NCBI RefSeq assembly: GCF_018613895.1
Contig: NZ_JAGGPH010000002.1
Location: 124,001-188,000 of the forward strand
Source: Curtobacterium sp. ISL-83
GTDB taxonomy: Bacteria; Actinomycetota; Actinomycetes; Actinomycetales; Microbacteriaceae
DNA: 64,000 nucleotides
Reading direction: 5' to 3'
Every line of letters begins with the position of its first letter. The stretch's first letter is position 1. The notes beneath the pieces were generated by a model that saw only the letters and a list, made by a program, of their open reading frames with translations, was not told the DNA's origin and made no database searches. The position numbers and the translations under genes were made by a program. Shown one piece after another: positions 16,313-24,225 of this stretch.

Positions 16313-17934
16313 CGCGCCTCCTGTCCGTTCTCGTCGTTGCCTGTGTCCGGGGTGCCTGTCCCGGGGGTGCCTGTGTCCGTGATGCCTGTGTCGGGCGTCC
16401 CGGCGCCCGGCCGGCCCGTGAGGGCCGCAGCCGGCATCTGGAAGGTGACCTGCTCGCCGTCGGGCCGCACCGCTCGGTGGTCGACGACGTGCCGTGCGGA
16501 CTCGAAGTCGTCGCGGCCGGTGAGGAGGTGCGCGAGTCCGAAGAGCTCGACCGGTCGACGCTGTTCGGCGGGCAGCCCGTGGAACGCGGCGACGCTCGTG
16601 TCGGCCGACCCGAGGGCGGTCCGCAGCTCGGCCAGCAGCGGACCACCGTGTCGGCGGAGCATCTCGACGTCGAGGTCCTCGAAGACGTCGTCGTCCGGCT
16701 CCTCGATGGGCGGCGGCACCGACTCGGCGTCCGGGTCGTAGAAGCGTTCCCGCAGCGTGCCGACCTCGGCGGCCGCTGGCAGCAGGCCGAGCGGGATGCG
16801 GTCGCGCGCGGACGTGCGGCCCACCCACGCGGCGAGACCGCGGTTCACCGACCGGAGGACGGCGTCGAGCTCCCGGTCACGGACGACGTCGTGCGCGACG
16901 ATCTGGTCGCGGAGCGTGGCGGTGAGCTGGCGGCGCTGGGCCAGGACGTCCTCGATGCCCTGGCGGAGGATGCTCACCGTGTTGCGGAAGGCCCGGCGCT
17001 CAGCAGCGTCGAGGGAGTCCGCGAAGGGGTGGGCCAGGATCGTGGCGATGTCCTCGCGGAGCCGCAGCAGCAGGGCGTCGTCGCGGAGCAGCTCGAAGGC
17101 GCCCTCGAACGCGCGACCCTCCGGCGTCGCCTGCATGAGGTCGTCGGTGCGGGCCAGGTAGTCGTCGAGGATCTCGCCGATCGGGCGGACCTCTTGCCGG
17201 AAGTCCTCGACGATCGAGCGGTGCATCGCCGCGACGGCCTCCTCCACGCGCTTGAAGTCACTCGGGAGCTGCCGGATCAAGTCGGAGATGTTCGTGTACC
17301 CGTCCCGCATCCGGTCGTCGTCGACCGTGGTCACAGCGTCGCCGGAGGCCAGGCGGTCCCGCTCGGCCTGGAGTTCGGCGATCTGGGCGTCGAGCCGACG
17401 GATCTGCACGTCCGGGTCCGGCTCGGCACGGGAGGCCCACCGGTGCACCGCGTCGACGATCATCGCGAGGCGGCTCTCGCTGATCAGCGCCCGGTCCGCC
17501 GAGAGCGCGTCGACCAGGCTGAGTGCCTCGAGCGCGTGGGAGGTGAGGGAGTACTGCTCGTCGCCGTCTGGGGAGTTCGAGCGGACGAGCCACTGCGCCG
17601 CGACCCAGTCGCGGCAGAGGGCGCGGCCGTTCGGGCGGGGGTCGGTGGCGGCGCCGGTGTTGGTGCCGATGCCGATGCCGATGCCGGAGTCCGTGTCGGT
17701 CGGTGCGGGAGACTGGTCGCTCGCGGGGACGCGGGCGCCCGTCGCCTGGAGCCGGGCGACGTGCTCCTCGACCTGCAGGTGCATGCGGTCGGCCGGGACG
17801 TACTGGACGTCCCGGTCGAACACCGCCCGGAACACCGCGAGCACCGTCGCGCTCGTCGGGCGGGACATGAGGCGGAGGGTCGGGCGGTCGAGGACGGCAC
17901 GGACTCGTGCGAACTCGAGGTCGACGTCGGCCAT
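16309..17934 (-). CDS. jetA: Wadjet/MksF-type kleisin subunit JetA (DUF3375)
   Basis: JetA is the kleisin-like subunit that bridges the JetC dimer. The 541-residue product begins MADVDLEFARVRAVLDRPTL, the typical DUF3375 opening, and includes SLTSHALEALSLVDALSADRA and FRNTVSILRQGIEDV. Two low-complexity stretches stand out: a glycine/isoleucine/aspartate run near residues 90-105 and a threonine/glycine/proline tail near 505-535 made of repeated DTGTP-like units. The ATG at 17934 follows GAAGGGG; an in-frame ATG 24 bases upstream lacks such a site. The gene starts just 64 bases from the 3' end of tRNA-Val(CAC), a classic site for acquired islands. Confidence 0.88.
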   Translation of the reverse strand: MADVDLEFARVRAVLDRPTLRLMSRPTSATVLAVFRAVFDRDVQYVPADRMHLQVEEHVARLQATGARVPASDQSPAPTDTDSGIGIGIGTNTGAATDPRPNGRALCRDWVAAQWLVRSNSPDGDEQYSLTSHALEALSLVDALSADRALISESRLAMIVDAVHRWASRAEPDPDVQIRRLDAQIAELQAERDRLASGDAVTTVDDDRMRDGYTNISDLIRQLPSDFKRVEEAVAAMHRSIVEDFRQEVRPIGEILDDYLARTDDLMQATPEGRAFEGAFELLRDDALLLRLREDIATILAHPFADSLDAAERRAFRNTVSILRQGIEDVLAQRRQLTATLRDQIVAHDVVRDRELDAVLRSVNRGLAAWVGRTSARDRIPLGLLPAAAEVGTLRERFYDPDAESVPPPIEEPDDDVFEDLDVEMLRRHGGPLLAELRTALGSADTSVAAFHGLPAEQRRPVELFGLAHLLTGRDDFESARHVVDHRAVRPDGEQVTFQMPAAALTGRPGAGTPDTGITDTGTPGTGTPDTGNDENGQEAR

Positions 17935-17961
17935 GTGCCCCTTCGTGTCGTGAAACACTTC

Positions 17962-17987
17962 GAGCCCGGCGCTTCTGCGCCGGGCTC
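17962..17987 (-). terminator. Hairpin terminator after tRNA-Val(CAC)
   Basis: GAGCCCGGCG and CGCCGGGCTC form a perfect 10-bp stem with a six-base loop. On the minus strand it follows the tRNA by 10 bases and precedes jetA by 27, with a weak T-rich stretch after it. It probably insulates jetA from tRNA transcription. Confidence 0.7.
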
Positions 17988-17997
17988 TCGTGGTGGG

Positions 17998-18070
17998 TGG
18001 GCGATACCAGACTCGAACTGATGACCTCTTCGGTGTGAACGAAGCGCGCTACCAACTGCGCCAATCGCCC
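17998..18070 (-). tRNA. tRNA-Val (CAC)
   Basis: The minus strand reads GGGCGATTGGCGCAGTTGG onward and folds as a cloverleaf: acceptor GGGCGAT/ATCGCCC, anticodon stem CTTCG/CGAAG with loop TTCACAC (anticodon CAC), and T arm GTTCGAGTC. CCA is not encoded. It decodes GTG valine codons. The jetABC operon begins right after its 3' end. Confidence 0.95.
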
Positions 18071-18093
18071 CCTGCACTGTGCGTGCTGGAACG

Positions 18094-18122
18094 ATAGTAG
18101 CGGAAGTCCGGCCGCGGTCCGA
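18094..18122 (-). promoter_or_regulatory. Probable promoter of tRNA-Val(CAC)
   Basis: On the minus strand a TACTAT -10 (18099-18094) lies 17 bases after a weak TCGGAC -35. The 15-mer GCCGGACTTCCGCTA (18112-18098) also occurs just before the second tRNA-Gly at 52513. The -35 match is poor. Confidence 0.4.
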
Positions 18123-18223
18123 ACAGGCACGGCCTCCCGGGTGTGGCGGGGTCGCACAGGACGCTCCGAACCAGCCGCGATCCGCGTGAACACGGGGGAC
18201 ACGCCCGGTGAACCGAATGGATT

Positions 18224-18251
18224 TTGGTGGAAGCACTCGGGTTCGTATAGA
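18224..18251 (+). promoter_or_regulatory. Promoter of the tRNA-Gly/Cys/Val cluster
   Basis: TTGGTG (18224-18229), a 16-base spacer and TATAGA (18246-18251) lie in a locally A+T-rich pocket, 57 bases before tRNA-Gly. The spacing and -10 fit a housekeeping sigma promoter. The remainder of 18071-18223 shows no gene. Confidence 0.6.
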
Positions 18252-18308
18252 GTTTACGAGTCGCCGCGAGAGCGGGTCAGACGGTCAGGCCCCCGGGTCT
18301 GATGCAGT

Positions 18309-18380
18309 GCGGATGTGGCGCAGTGGTAGCGCATCACCTTGCCAAGGTGAGGGTCGCGAGTTCGAATCTCGTCATCCGCT
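18309..18380 (+). tRNA. tRNA-Gly (GCC), copy 1
   Basis: Acceptor GCGGATG/CATCCGC, anticodon stem TCACC/GGTGA with loop TTGCCAA (anticodon GCC), T arm GAGTTCGAATCTC. CCA is not encoded. A base-for-base identical 72-base copy lies at 52542. Confidence 0.96.
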
Positions 18381-18463
18381 CGAGTGTTCAGTCCTTCGGG
18401 ATCGAACTGCTCACCAGAGAGGTATCCCACCGTTCGGGTGCCCACGGCGACGTGGACCTCAAT

Positions 18464-18534
18464 GGTGGGGTGGCCGAGAGGCTAGGCAGCGGCCTGCAAA
18501 GCCGTCCACGCGGGTTCGAATCCCGTCCCCACCT
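18464..18534 (+). tRNA. tRNA-Cys (GCA)
   Basis: Acceptor GGTGGGG/CCCCACC, anticodon stem GCGGC/GCCGT with loop CTGCAAA (anticodon GCA), T arm GGGTTCGAATCCC. CCA is not encoded. It lies 83 bases after tRNA-Gly, probably in the same transcript. Confidence 0.95.
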
Positions 18535-18541
18535 CCAGGCT

Positions 18542-18565
18542 CCATCCGGATCTCGATCCGGATGG
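18542..18565 (+). terminator. Perfect hairpin between tRNA-Cys and tRNA-Val
   Basis: CCATCCGGAT and ATCCGGATGG form a 10-bp stem with a four-base CTCG loop, eight bases after tRNA-Cys. No T-tract follows, so it may be a processing hairpin rather than a terminator. Confidence 0.5.
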
Positions 18566-18575
18566 GGAACGACCT

Positions 18576-18650
18576 GGGCGATTGGCGCAGCGGTAGCGCG
18601 CTTCCCTGACACGGAAGAGGTCACTGGTTCGATCCCAGTATCGCCCACCA
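18576..18650 (+). tRNA. tRNA-Val (GAC) with encoded CCA
   Basis: Acceptor GGGCGAT/ATCGCCC, anticodon stem CTTCC/GGAAG with loop CTGACAC (anticodon GAC), T arm GGTTCGATCCC. Unlike its neighbours it encodes the 3' CCA (18648-18650). Its 3' end and terminator recur in degenerate form at 21163-21227. Confidence 0.95.
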
Positions 18651-18656
18651 CGAGAA

Positions 18657-18696
18657 AGCCCCCGGATCGGGTCCATCAGGACCGCCGGGGGTTTTC
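18657..18696 (+). terminator. Rho-independent terminator of the tRNA cluster
   Basis: GCCCCCGG pairs with CCGGGGGT, enclosing an inner GGTCC/GGACC stem, followed by TTTT. It lies six bases after tRNA-Val(GAC). Confidence 0.85.
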
Positions 18697-19080
18697 TGCT
18701 GTCGACAACTGGTCATCCGCCGTCGGTGCTCGATCGGCATTGTGCACGGTGGACGGGTCGTGCACGTTGGATGGTTCGACGTAGTCGTTGGCATCGTCGT
18801 CGCGGTGGTCGGCCTGGGCCGCGCGGCAGGTCCGCGTCCGTCAGGTTGTCGTCGTCGAGGGCAACGTCGGGTCCGGGTGAGCGGCGAATGCAGCCGGAAC
18901 GCCTTAGCTGGGACTTGTTCTCGAATGCTCGTGGCGTTCGGTGCATCCGGGCCCCGCGCGGGCAGACCGCCGCCCGTGCAGATTCCGCCACCTGCCGCAC
19001 GGCAGTCAGGTCTCGGCCGGCAGCCCACCAACTCGCGCTGCCCCTCCTCAGCGGGCACGACTCTCAGCACAGAGAAGGCC
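18697..19080. other. Gap without a recognisable gene
   Basis: Open frames on both strands here are short or arginine/proline-rich with no ribosome site or motif. I see no gene. It lies between the tRNA terminator and the secreted-protein gene. Confidence 0.6.
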
Positions 19081-19103
19081 CCGCTGGCCGCGTTGGCCAG
19101 CGG
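19081..19103 (-). terminator. Terminator of the secreted HYDIN/FN3 protein gene
   Basis: CCGCTGGCC and GGCCAGCGG form a 9-bp stem with a five-base loop, 52 bases beyond the stop at 19156. On the minus strand it is followed by a TTCTCT stretch. Confidence 0.6.
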
Positions 19104-19155
19104 CGCGTCCTGCGTCTGGGTGAGCCTGTCGCGATGTTGGAGGCGAGCAGTGGGG

Positions 19156-20928
19156 TCAGCCGATCTGGACTGAGACGGCGTACGAGGCTGGGCTCCTCCC
19201 GGCCGCGTTGAGGGCCGTTACTTGCACCTCGTTTGTACCGGCAGGGAGGTCGGTGAGGACCAGCGGGCTGGACGTTCCGCTGACCTGATGCCATCCGTAG
19301 ACCGTGCTGAGCACGTAGCTGGTGATCGGCGAACCGCCGTTGCTTGCAGGTGGGGTGAACGACACCGTCACCGACCCCGACTCCGTGGCGACGTGGGTGA
19401 TGGTCGGCCGGCCCGGTGCTGTCACCGTCTGCGGTGCGGTTCCGAACGTGGCGGTGGCGGCCTTGCTGACGTTGCCGGCCGCATCGACGGCGAAGACGGC
19501 GACGGTGTACCGCTCCCGAGCGGGCACTGACGGGACCGTCGCGGAGAGACCGGAGACGGCGAGCGGCAGCCCGCTCTGCGCAGTGGCCCTGGCACCGTCA
19601 CCCTGCACGAGTCGAGCCACGACGGATTTCGCATCCGACGACGTTGATGGTTTCCAGGTGACCGTCCGCGGTGAGGTGGATGAGACCTTCACTGCTGTGG
19701 GAGCGGCAGGTGCGGTGACGTCGGCGCGTGCTTGCCACTGCAGCGTTCCGGTCTGCGGCACGTTGTTGAAGCAGTACTGCGTGAAGGACATGTTGACCGT
19801 GTCGGGCAGCCGAGTGACGGGGTCGAGCGTGAATTGCTTCACCGTCTCCGTGCCGGACGTGTCGCACCCGATGGAATGTACCGTCGTCACGATGGAGTAC
19901 CCGTTCCCTTCCCCGCCGGGGTAGGTGTTCCGGGTGCCGACGGGGAGCGGAACATCGTCTCCGGGCCCGTTGATGCGCACCGAAACCACGCTGCCGCTGC
20001 CGTCGAGGCTGTCTGCGTTGAACGTCCACCCGGAGCCGCCCTCGCCCACCGTCATCAGGGTGTTCGCGGAGGTGGCCTTCGTCGTTTGACCGTGGTCAAC
20101 GACGTCGTTCCCCGACGAGGTGATGCCGGTCGAGCCGAGGTATGCCGAACCGGTCAGTGGAACCGTGCGGGTGCTCAATCCGACCTTCATGGTCACCGCA
20201 GCGGACGCCGGTCCGGCAGCCCTCGGTTGGAAGTTGACGTTGAACGTGCACGCGGCCCCAGCGGCGAGTGTCGTCTTGCACATGCTGTTGCTGGTGGAGA
20301 AGGACGTGGCGTTCGCGCCGGTGATCGTCGGTGTTCCGAGCGTCACCGGTGCGCTGCTGGTGTTGTGGACCGTTTCGACCTGCGCCGATCTCGGCAGTCC
20401 CACGAACGTCTTCGCGAACACGAAGCTCCGAGCGCCGAAGATGACGGAACGTGCCGGGTCCTCGCCGAACCGGAACTCGCCGACGCCGGGAAGGACAGCA
20501 TCGAACCTCGTGATCTGACCAGTGGCGCTTGAGGCGAGGTCGAGGATGTCGAACTCGCCGTACATGTAGTCGTTGTTGATGCGCAGTTCCGGCACCGTCA
20601 CCCCGTACGGCTCTTCACCGACGAGGTTGTACACACCGGCCGTCAGGGGTTTCCCGTCCGGCGGAGTGAGCGTGAACGAGGCGTAGTCGGTCCCGGGGAC
20701 CGTCATCCGGGTGTCGATGCCGCGGGTGGTGTCGGCGAAGAGCACCTGCACGTTGGAGCCGTCGGCAAACTGCGGCATCCCTTTCGTGGAGTAGTGAGGG
20801 GAGACTATCTGCAGAACCCCGCCCGCCGGGGAGTCCGCGTCCGCAGACGTCGTGCCGACTGCTGCGAGCAGTCCTGTGGTCAGAAGCACGGCAGCAGCCA
20901 AAGAGGCTGAGCGGGCGATGCGTTGCAT
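19156..20928 (-). CDS. Secreted protein with HYDIN-like and fibronectin type III domains
   Basis: The 590-residue product has a signal peptide (hydrophobic ASLAAAVLLTTGLLAAVGTT, cleavage near residue 33), a unique domain of about 150 residues, a HYDIN/choice-of-anchor-D-like domain (residues about 180-280, with the pair CKTTLAAGAACTFNV), another beta-rich region, and two C-terminal FN3 domains (starting near 410 and 500; TAVKVSSTSPRTVTW, PASNGGSPITSYVL). Such proteins are usually exported to the cell surface. No catalytic motif is visible. By eye the gene is less G+C-rich than its neighbours, and it lies inside the possible tRNA-flanked remnant. The ATG at 20928 lacks a strong ribosome site. 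Confidence 0.8.
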   Translation of the reverse strand: MQRIARSASLAAAVLLTTGLLAAVGTTSADADSPAGGVLQIVSPHYSTKGMPQFADGSNVQVLFADTTRGIDTRMTVPGTDYASFTLTPPDGKPLTAGVYNLVGEEPYGVTVPELRINNDYMYGEFDILDLASSATGQITRFDAVLPGVGEFRFGEDPARSVIFGARSFVFAKTFVGLPRSAQVETVHNTSSAPVTLGTPTITGANATSFSTSNSMCKTTLAAGAACTFNVNFQPRAAGPASAAVTMKVGLSTRTVPLTGSAYLGSTGITSSGNDVVDHGQTTKATSANTLMTVGEGGSGWTFNADSLDGSGSVVSVRINGPGDDVPLPVGTRNTYPGGEGNGYSIVTTVHSIGCDTSGTETVKQFTLDPVTRLPDTVNMSFTQYCFNNVPQTGTLQWQARADVTAPAAPTAVKVSSTSPRTVTWKPSTSSDAKSVVARLVQGDGARATAQSGLPLAVSGLSATVPSVPARERYTVAVFAVDAAGNVSKAATATFGTAPQTVTAPGRPTITHVATESGSVTVSFTPPASNGGSPITSYVLSTVYGWHQVSGTSSPLVLTDLPAGTNEVQVTALNAAGRSPASYAVSVQIG

Positions 20929-21162
20929 TGCGTAGTCCGTTCGGGTCGGCTCAATGCCCCCGAAATAGGGGTGATGCGACGACGGTACTCCGCTTGAGGA
21001 TGTCTCGAACCGTCGAGCCGGCCGATCTGAGAACAACCGCAGAAGTGGCCCTCGGTGGAGTGGCCCCGCACGAGTCGTAGCGTCGCTCCTGTCCGCCTCT
21101 GACGCCGGAAACCGATGTGCCGCCGCCGGACGTCCATCCCGCGCACAGAACGAGCGAAGGCA

Positions 21163-21227
21163 ATCGCCCCCCGAGGAAACCCCCGCATCGAGTTTGTCAG
21201 GACCGCCGGGGACAGTCGTGTTTCTGC
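21163..21227 (+). repeat. Degenerate copy of the tRNA-Val(GAC) 3' end and terminator
   Basis: Aligned with 18640-18700, this segment shares ATCGCCC(C)C, CGAG-AAA, CCCCG-ATCG-GT, the exact 15-mer TCAGGACCGCCGGGG and a final TTTCTGC, in the same order and orientation, with a seven-base insertion before the T-run. The rest of the tRNA is absent. It looks like a decayed att-type direct repeat, or a relic of another tRNA copy. No integrase lies between the copies. Confidence 0.55.
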
Positions 21228-21326
21228 GGCTGCGCCTCGGAGTCGCCGCGCGACGCCGCGTCCGCCGCGGGCCTGCTGCACCTCTCCAACGTCCTTCCGG
21301 CCAGCGCGGTCGGCTACGCTCCGGGC

Positions 21327-22784
21327 ATGCTCTGGGGGAGACGACGTGCTCGGCTGACCGCGGCTGCCGCGGGCGTCGTGGCCGCAACGCTGCTGTTCAC
21401 CGGGTGCTCTGCGCACCTCGACGCGGGGACTTCCGGTTCCCAACTGGCGGAACGGGAACTGTCGCAGCTCGACGGAGTGCAGTCCGTGCGCGGGTCCGGG
21501 ACGAACAACCTCCCGTTCTCCGGCGCCGTGTCCGTCGACATCGTCGCGCGCGATGGTCTCCCGGACTCCCGGCTGCAGACGCTCACCGACGACGTCGGCC
21601 GCTGGGTCGTGAAGCACTCCGGCTCGGGCACGACGTACAGCGCTCATCTCGAAGCGGACGGCTTCGGCTTCTCGCTCCGCCGGCGGGCGTCCGAGAACAA
21701 GCGGCTGCTCACCGTCGTCGACTCGCTCCGGAAGGGCGGTCGTTGGCTCGGCGGGTCGGTGACCTCCGACGCGCCGGGCGGCACCAACACCGCGCGCATC
21801 GACCTCGCCGTGAAGACGCCGGCCGACCTCCTCACCGGGTGGACGACCGTGCGGAAGGCGGGATCCGCGTCGGGGTGGAAGGACGTGGCCGTGTCCGCCT
21901 CAGCGTGGAACACCCCTCCGAAGGACACCGAACTGCTGCGGAACGCCGACCTGAGCATCACCGACAGCGTGGCCGGGACGAAGGGCACAGTCGGCGACCC
22001 GACGCCGGAGGTATCGGCATACCAACAGGTCGTCGCGAAGCACAGGGTGACCGACGCCACGGTGTCCCCGGGCCGTGTCCACCTGCACCTGGCGGACCTT
22101 GCTGATGTCGCCGACGCCGCAGCCGTCATCAAGCGGGTGGCGCCGGCCACTGACGCCGTCCTCGATGGAGGCATCATCACGAAGGAGTTCCCCGAGAGCG
22201 ACGGCAGCCTGTCGAAGGGAGCTGACTACGCCGAAGCGGATCGTCTCGCTGCGATCGCGAACCACGCCGGCGTGACCGCCATCTCCCTGCGGCCGGACTG
22301 GGTGACCGTCACCGCGAACGGGCCCGGCAACGTTGCCCCCATCGCCCGGGCGCTCGCAGCGGCGTCACCAGCAGCGCCGGTCACGTCGATCGACGTGGGG
22401 TCGAACGCGAGGGCCGCCGACGGTGACGTGACCGCCGGGCTGCTCGTGAGCGGGGCACCGACGCTGCTCGTGACGTCCGCACAGGTCGGCGAGCAGTTGC
22501 GGGGGTACCTGCCGGCGAGTTCGAGCTTGTTCCCGTCGAGGAAGGCCGTCACTGCGACGGTGCCGGATGTCGGAGCGGTGTCGGCGCTCGTACGGGCGTT
22601 GAAGCCGCTGCTCCCGGACGGGACCAGCCTCAGCATCGCCTTGCCGGGCGGCAGCGTCGGCGACTCCGCCCATTTGACCGTGCACGGTGGGACGCTCACC
22701 ATCGACCCGGTCCGAGACGGGAGCACGAGCAGCGCGACCACGACGGCGCTGAACACGGCCGGCCGCGACGCCTGGAACAGCTGA
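21327..22784 (+). CDS. Lipoprotein of unknown function (485 aa)
   Basis: The product has an arginine-rich start, a hydrophobic segment and a lipobox LFTGC near residue 27, so it should be a membrane-anchored lipoprotein. The mature part shows a duplicated alpha/beta character, with repeated VHLHLADLADV-like and VSALVRALKPLLP segments, and no enzyme motif. The ATG at 21327 was chosen because it begins the signal peptide; the same frame continues upstream through non-coding sequence. It is divergent from the secreted HYDIN/FN3 gene. I do not recognise the family. Confidence 0.8.
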   Translation: MLWGRRRARLTAAAAGVVAATLLFTGCSAHLDAGTSGSQLAERELSQLDGVQSVRGSGTNNLPFSGAVSVDIVARDGLPDSRLQTLTDDVGRWVVKHSGSGTTYSAHLEADGFGFSLRRRASENKRLLTVVDSLRKGGRWLGGSVTSDAPGGTNTARIDLAVKTPADLLTGWTTVRKAGSASGWKDVAVSASAWNTPPKDTELLRNADLSITDSVAGTKGTVGDPTPEVSAYQQVVAKHRVTDATVSPGRVHLHLADLADVADAAAVIKRVAPATDAVLDGGIITKEFPESDGSLSKGADYAEADRLAAIANHAGVTAISLRPDWVTVTANGPGNVAPIARALAAASPAAPVTSIDVGSNARAADGDVTAGLLVSGAPTLLVTSAQVGEQLRGYLPASSSLFPSRKAVTATVPDVGAVSALVRALKPLLPDGTSLSIALPGGSVGDSAHLTVHGGTLTIDPVRDGSTSSATTTALNTAGRDAWNS

Positions 22785-22926
22785 CGCCTCCTTCCGCATG
22801 TGTGGACGGCATGACCGGCTTCGTGCCGTCGCGTCGCACAGCTCGGTAGCCGGGAACTGGGGAGATCGGACAGCCGGGACCCGTGTCGGCAGCTGCGGCA
22901 ACCGTGCGGTCGACGTCGCCTGGCCG

Positions 22927-23424
22927 CTACTCGGCCGACTTGTCCACCAGTCCTGCCGCGTGTGGCTTCTCGACGGCTGCCGGTCCGTCGATGACGAATC
23001 GCCACCGGGCGATGGCTGCGGCGACGCCGGCGGGTACTGCGAGGAGCAGCGGGTACTGCCATGACCAGTGGTCGTCCTCGAACGCGAAGAGGAGGGCTTG
23101 CATGGTGATCGCGGCGAGCGCTCCGGCGAGCACGGCGTGCGCGAGGGCGTGCGTGAGGTCACTTCGGACCCGTTGGAGCCCACGACCGAGGACGTGTGTG
23201 AACGGGAGCGCGACGACTGCTCCACCGAGCGCGACGACGGCGAAGACGACGATGAACACGACGAAGAGCCCCGCTGCGCCGCCGAGGCTCTCGAGGAACG
23301 TGCCTCTGCGAACGTTGTCGACGACCCACACGACGAGCGCGGTGGCGGGTGCTGTCGCGCACACCAGCCACAGGTAGCTCTTGATGACGAGCCCGCAGGT
23401 GTCCGCCCCAGTCCACTGCTTCAC
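22927..23424 (-). CDS. Four-helix membrane protein of unknown function
   Basis: The product of about 165 residues has four hydrophobic segments (IKSYLWLVCATAPATALVVWV, AAGLFVVFIVVFAVVALGG, LAHAVLAGALAAITMQALL, PLLLAVPAGVAAAIA) joined by charged loops, with a short C-terminal tail. A GTG at 23424 is the best start; a GTG nine bases upstream is possible, and neither has a clear ribosome site. It is convergent with the preceding lipoprotein gene. No family recognised. Confidence 0.6.
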   Translation of the reverse strand: MKQWTGADTCGLVIKSYLWLVCATAPATALVVWVVDNVRRGTFLESLGGAAGLFVVFIVVFAVVALGGAVVALPFTHVLGRGLQRVRSDLTHALAHAVLAGALAAITMQALLFAFEDDHWSWQYPLLLAVPAGVAAAIARWRFVIDGPAAVEKPHAAGLVDKSAE

Positions 23425-23593
23425 ACCCGCCACTATGCGTACACGAGGCTCTGGGCGCACCACCCCGCGCCGTCCGTGACCGAACCATGAGGGCCTGAGG
23501 ATGCTCGCTCCGAGCGTGCGTCCCCGTTCGCGGGCTGCCGGCACGGCGTTCGCAGCCGAGAGAATCAGTCACGCCGGGTGAGAAGGAGCCAGC

Positions 23594-24088
23594 ATGCAGG
23601 AGACGTCACGGACGTGGCCCATCGTCGCAGTGTCACTCACGGTCGTCGTCAGCGTCATCTTCGCCCTGTGGGCCGAGTGGGCCGTCAACTGGAACGACCC
23701 AGCACTCGGCGGGACCCCGACGCACGCGCAGGCGCAGGCGCTTCGACACGAACTCGTCGACGGGCTGAAGACCGGCGACAAGACCCTGTTCCTCCGCGCG
23801 ACCTCGTCGCAACCCGACCAGGGTGAGAAGGCCTGGGCATTGTGCGAGCCATGGGCATCGCGGGCGCACATCTCGTTCTTCAACGACATCGACCCGAACA
23901 ACGCCGACGTGCAGGTCCACATCATCGGCAACCTCCACGGGGGCTGCAACATCAACGCGGAGTGGCGCGGCACGCACGCTCACGCTGCGTGGGACGTGAG
24001 CGGGTCGAAGGGGCTCGAACCCTCGCAGCCGGATCCGTTCACGACCACCGCGCCGACCCCTGAGCCCTCCGTCGAGCCGCACCCCTGA
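23594..24088 (+). CDS. Single-pass membrane-anchored protein of unknown function
   Basis: The 164-residue product has one N-terminal membrane segment (IVAVSLTVVVSVIFALWAEWA) and an extracytoplasmic domain with paired cysteines (LCEPWAS and GGCNINAEW), then a proline/threonine-rich tail ending PSVEPHP. An AAGGAG ribosome site lies five bases before the ATG. The region HELVDGLKTGDKTLFLRA suggests a small alpha/beta fold. No family recognised. Confidence 0.72.
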   Translation: MQETSRTWPIVAVSLTVVVSVIFALWAEWAVNWNDPALGGTPTHAQAQALRHELVDGLKTGDKTLFLRATSSQPDQGEKAWALCEPWASRAHISFFNDIDPNNADVQVHIIGNLHGGCNINAEWRGTHAHAAWDVSGSKGLEPSQPDPFTTTAPTPEPSVEPHP

Positions 24089-24225
24089 TCGTTCCGACCG
24101 GGAGTGCGACGTCACCCCCTGTTGACGGAGCACACGGTCCCAGCAATGCGCAGGTGCCCGCCGTCGCCGGTGCTTCCCCGAACGGGTCGGACCCGGCCCC
24201 GGCGTGCCGGCTCCGGTGGCCCCAG

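Noticed and set aside
18742..19173. 143-codon plus-strand frame with a hydrophobic start
   Set aside because: No ribosome site, and the rest is Arg/Pro/Ser-rich; overlaps the terminator of the secreted-protein gene.
18651..21230. Integrase or transposase within the tRNA-flanked segment
   Set aside because: I searched the frames and found no recombinase motif; only the secreted-protein gene is present.
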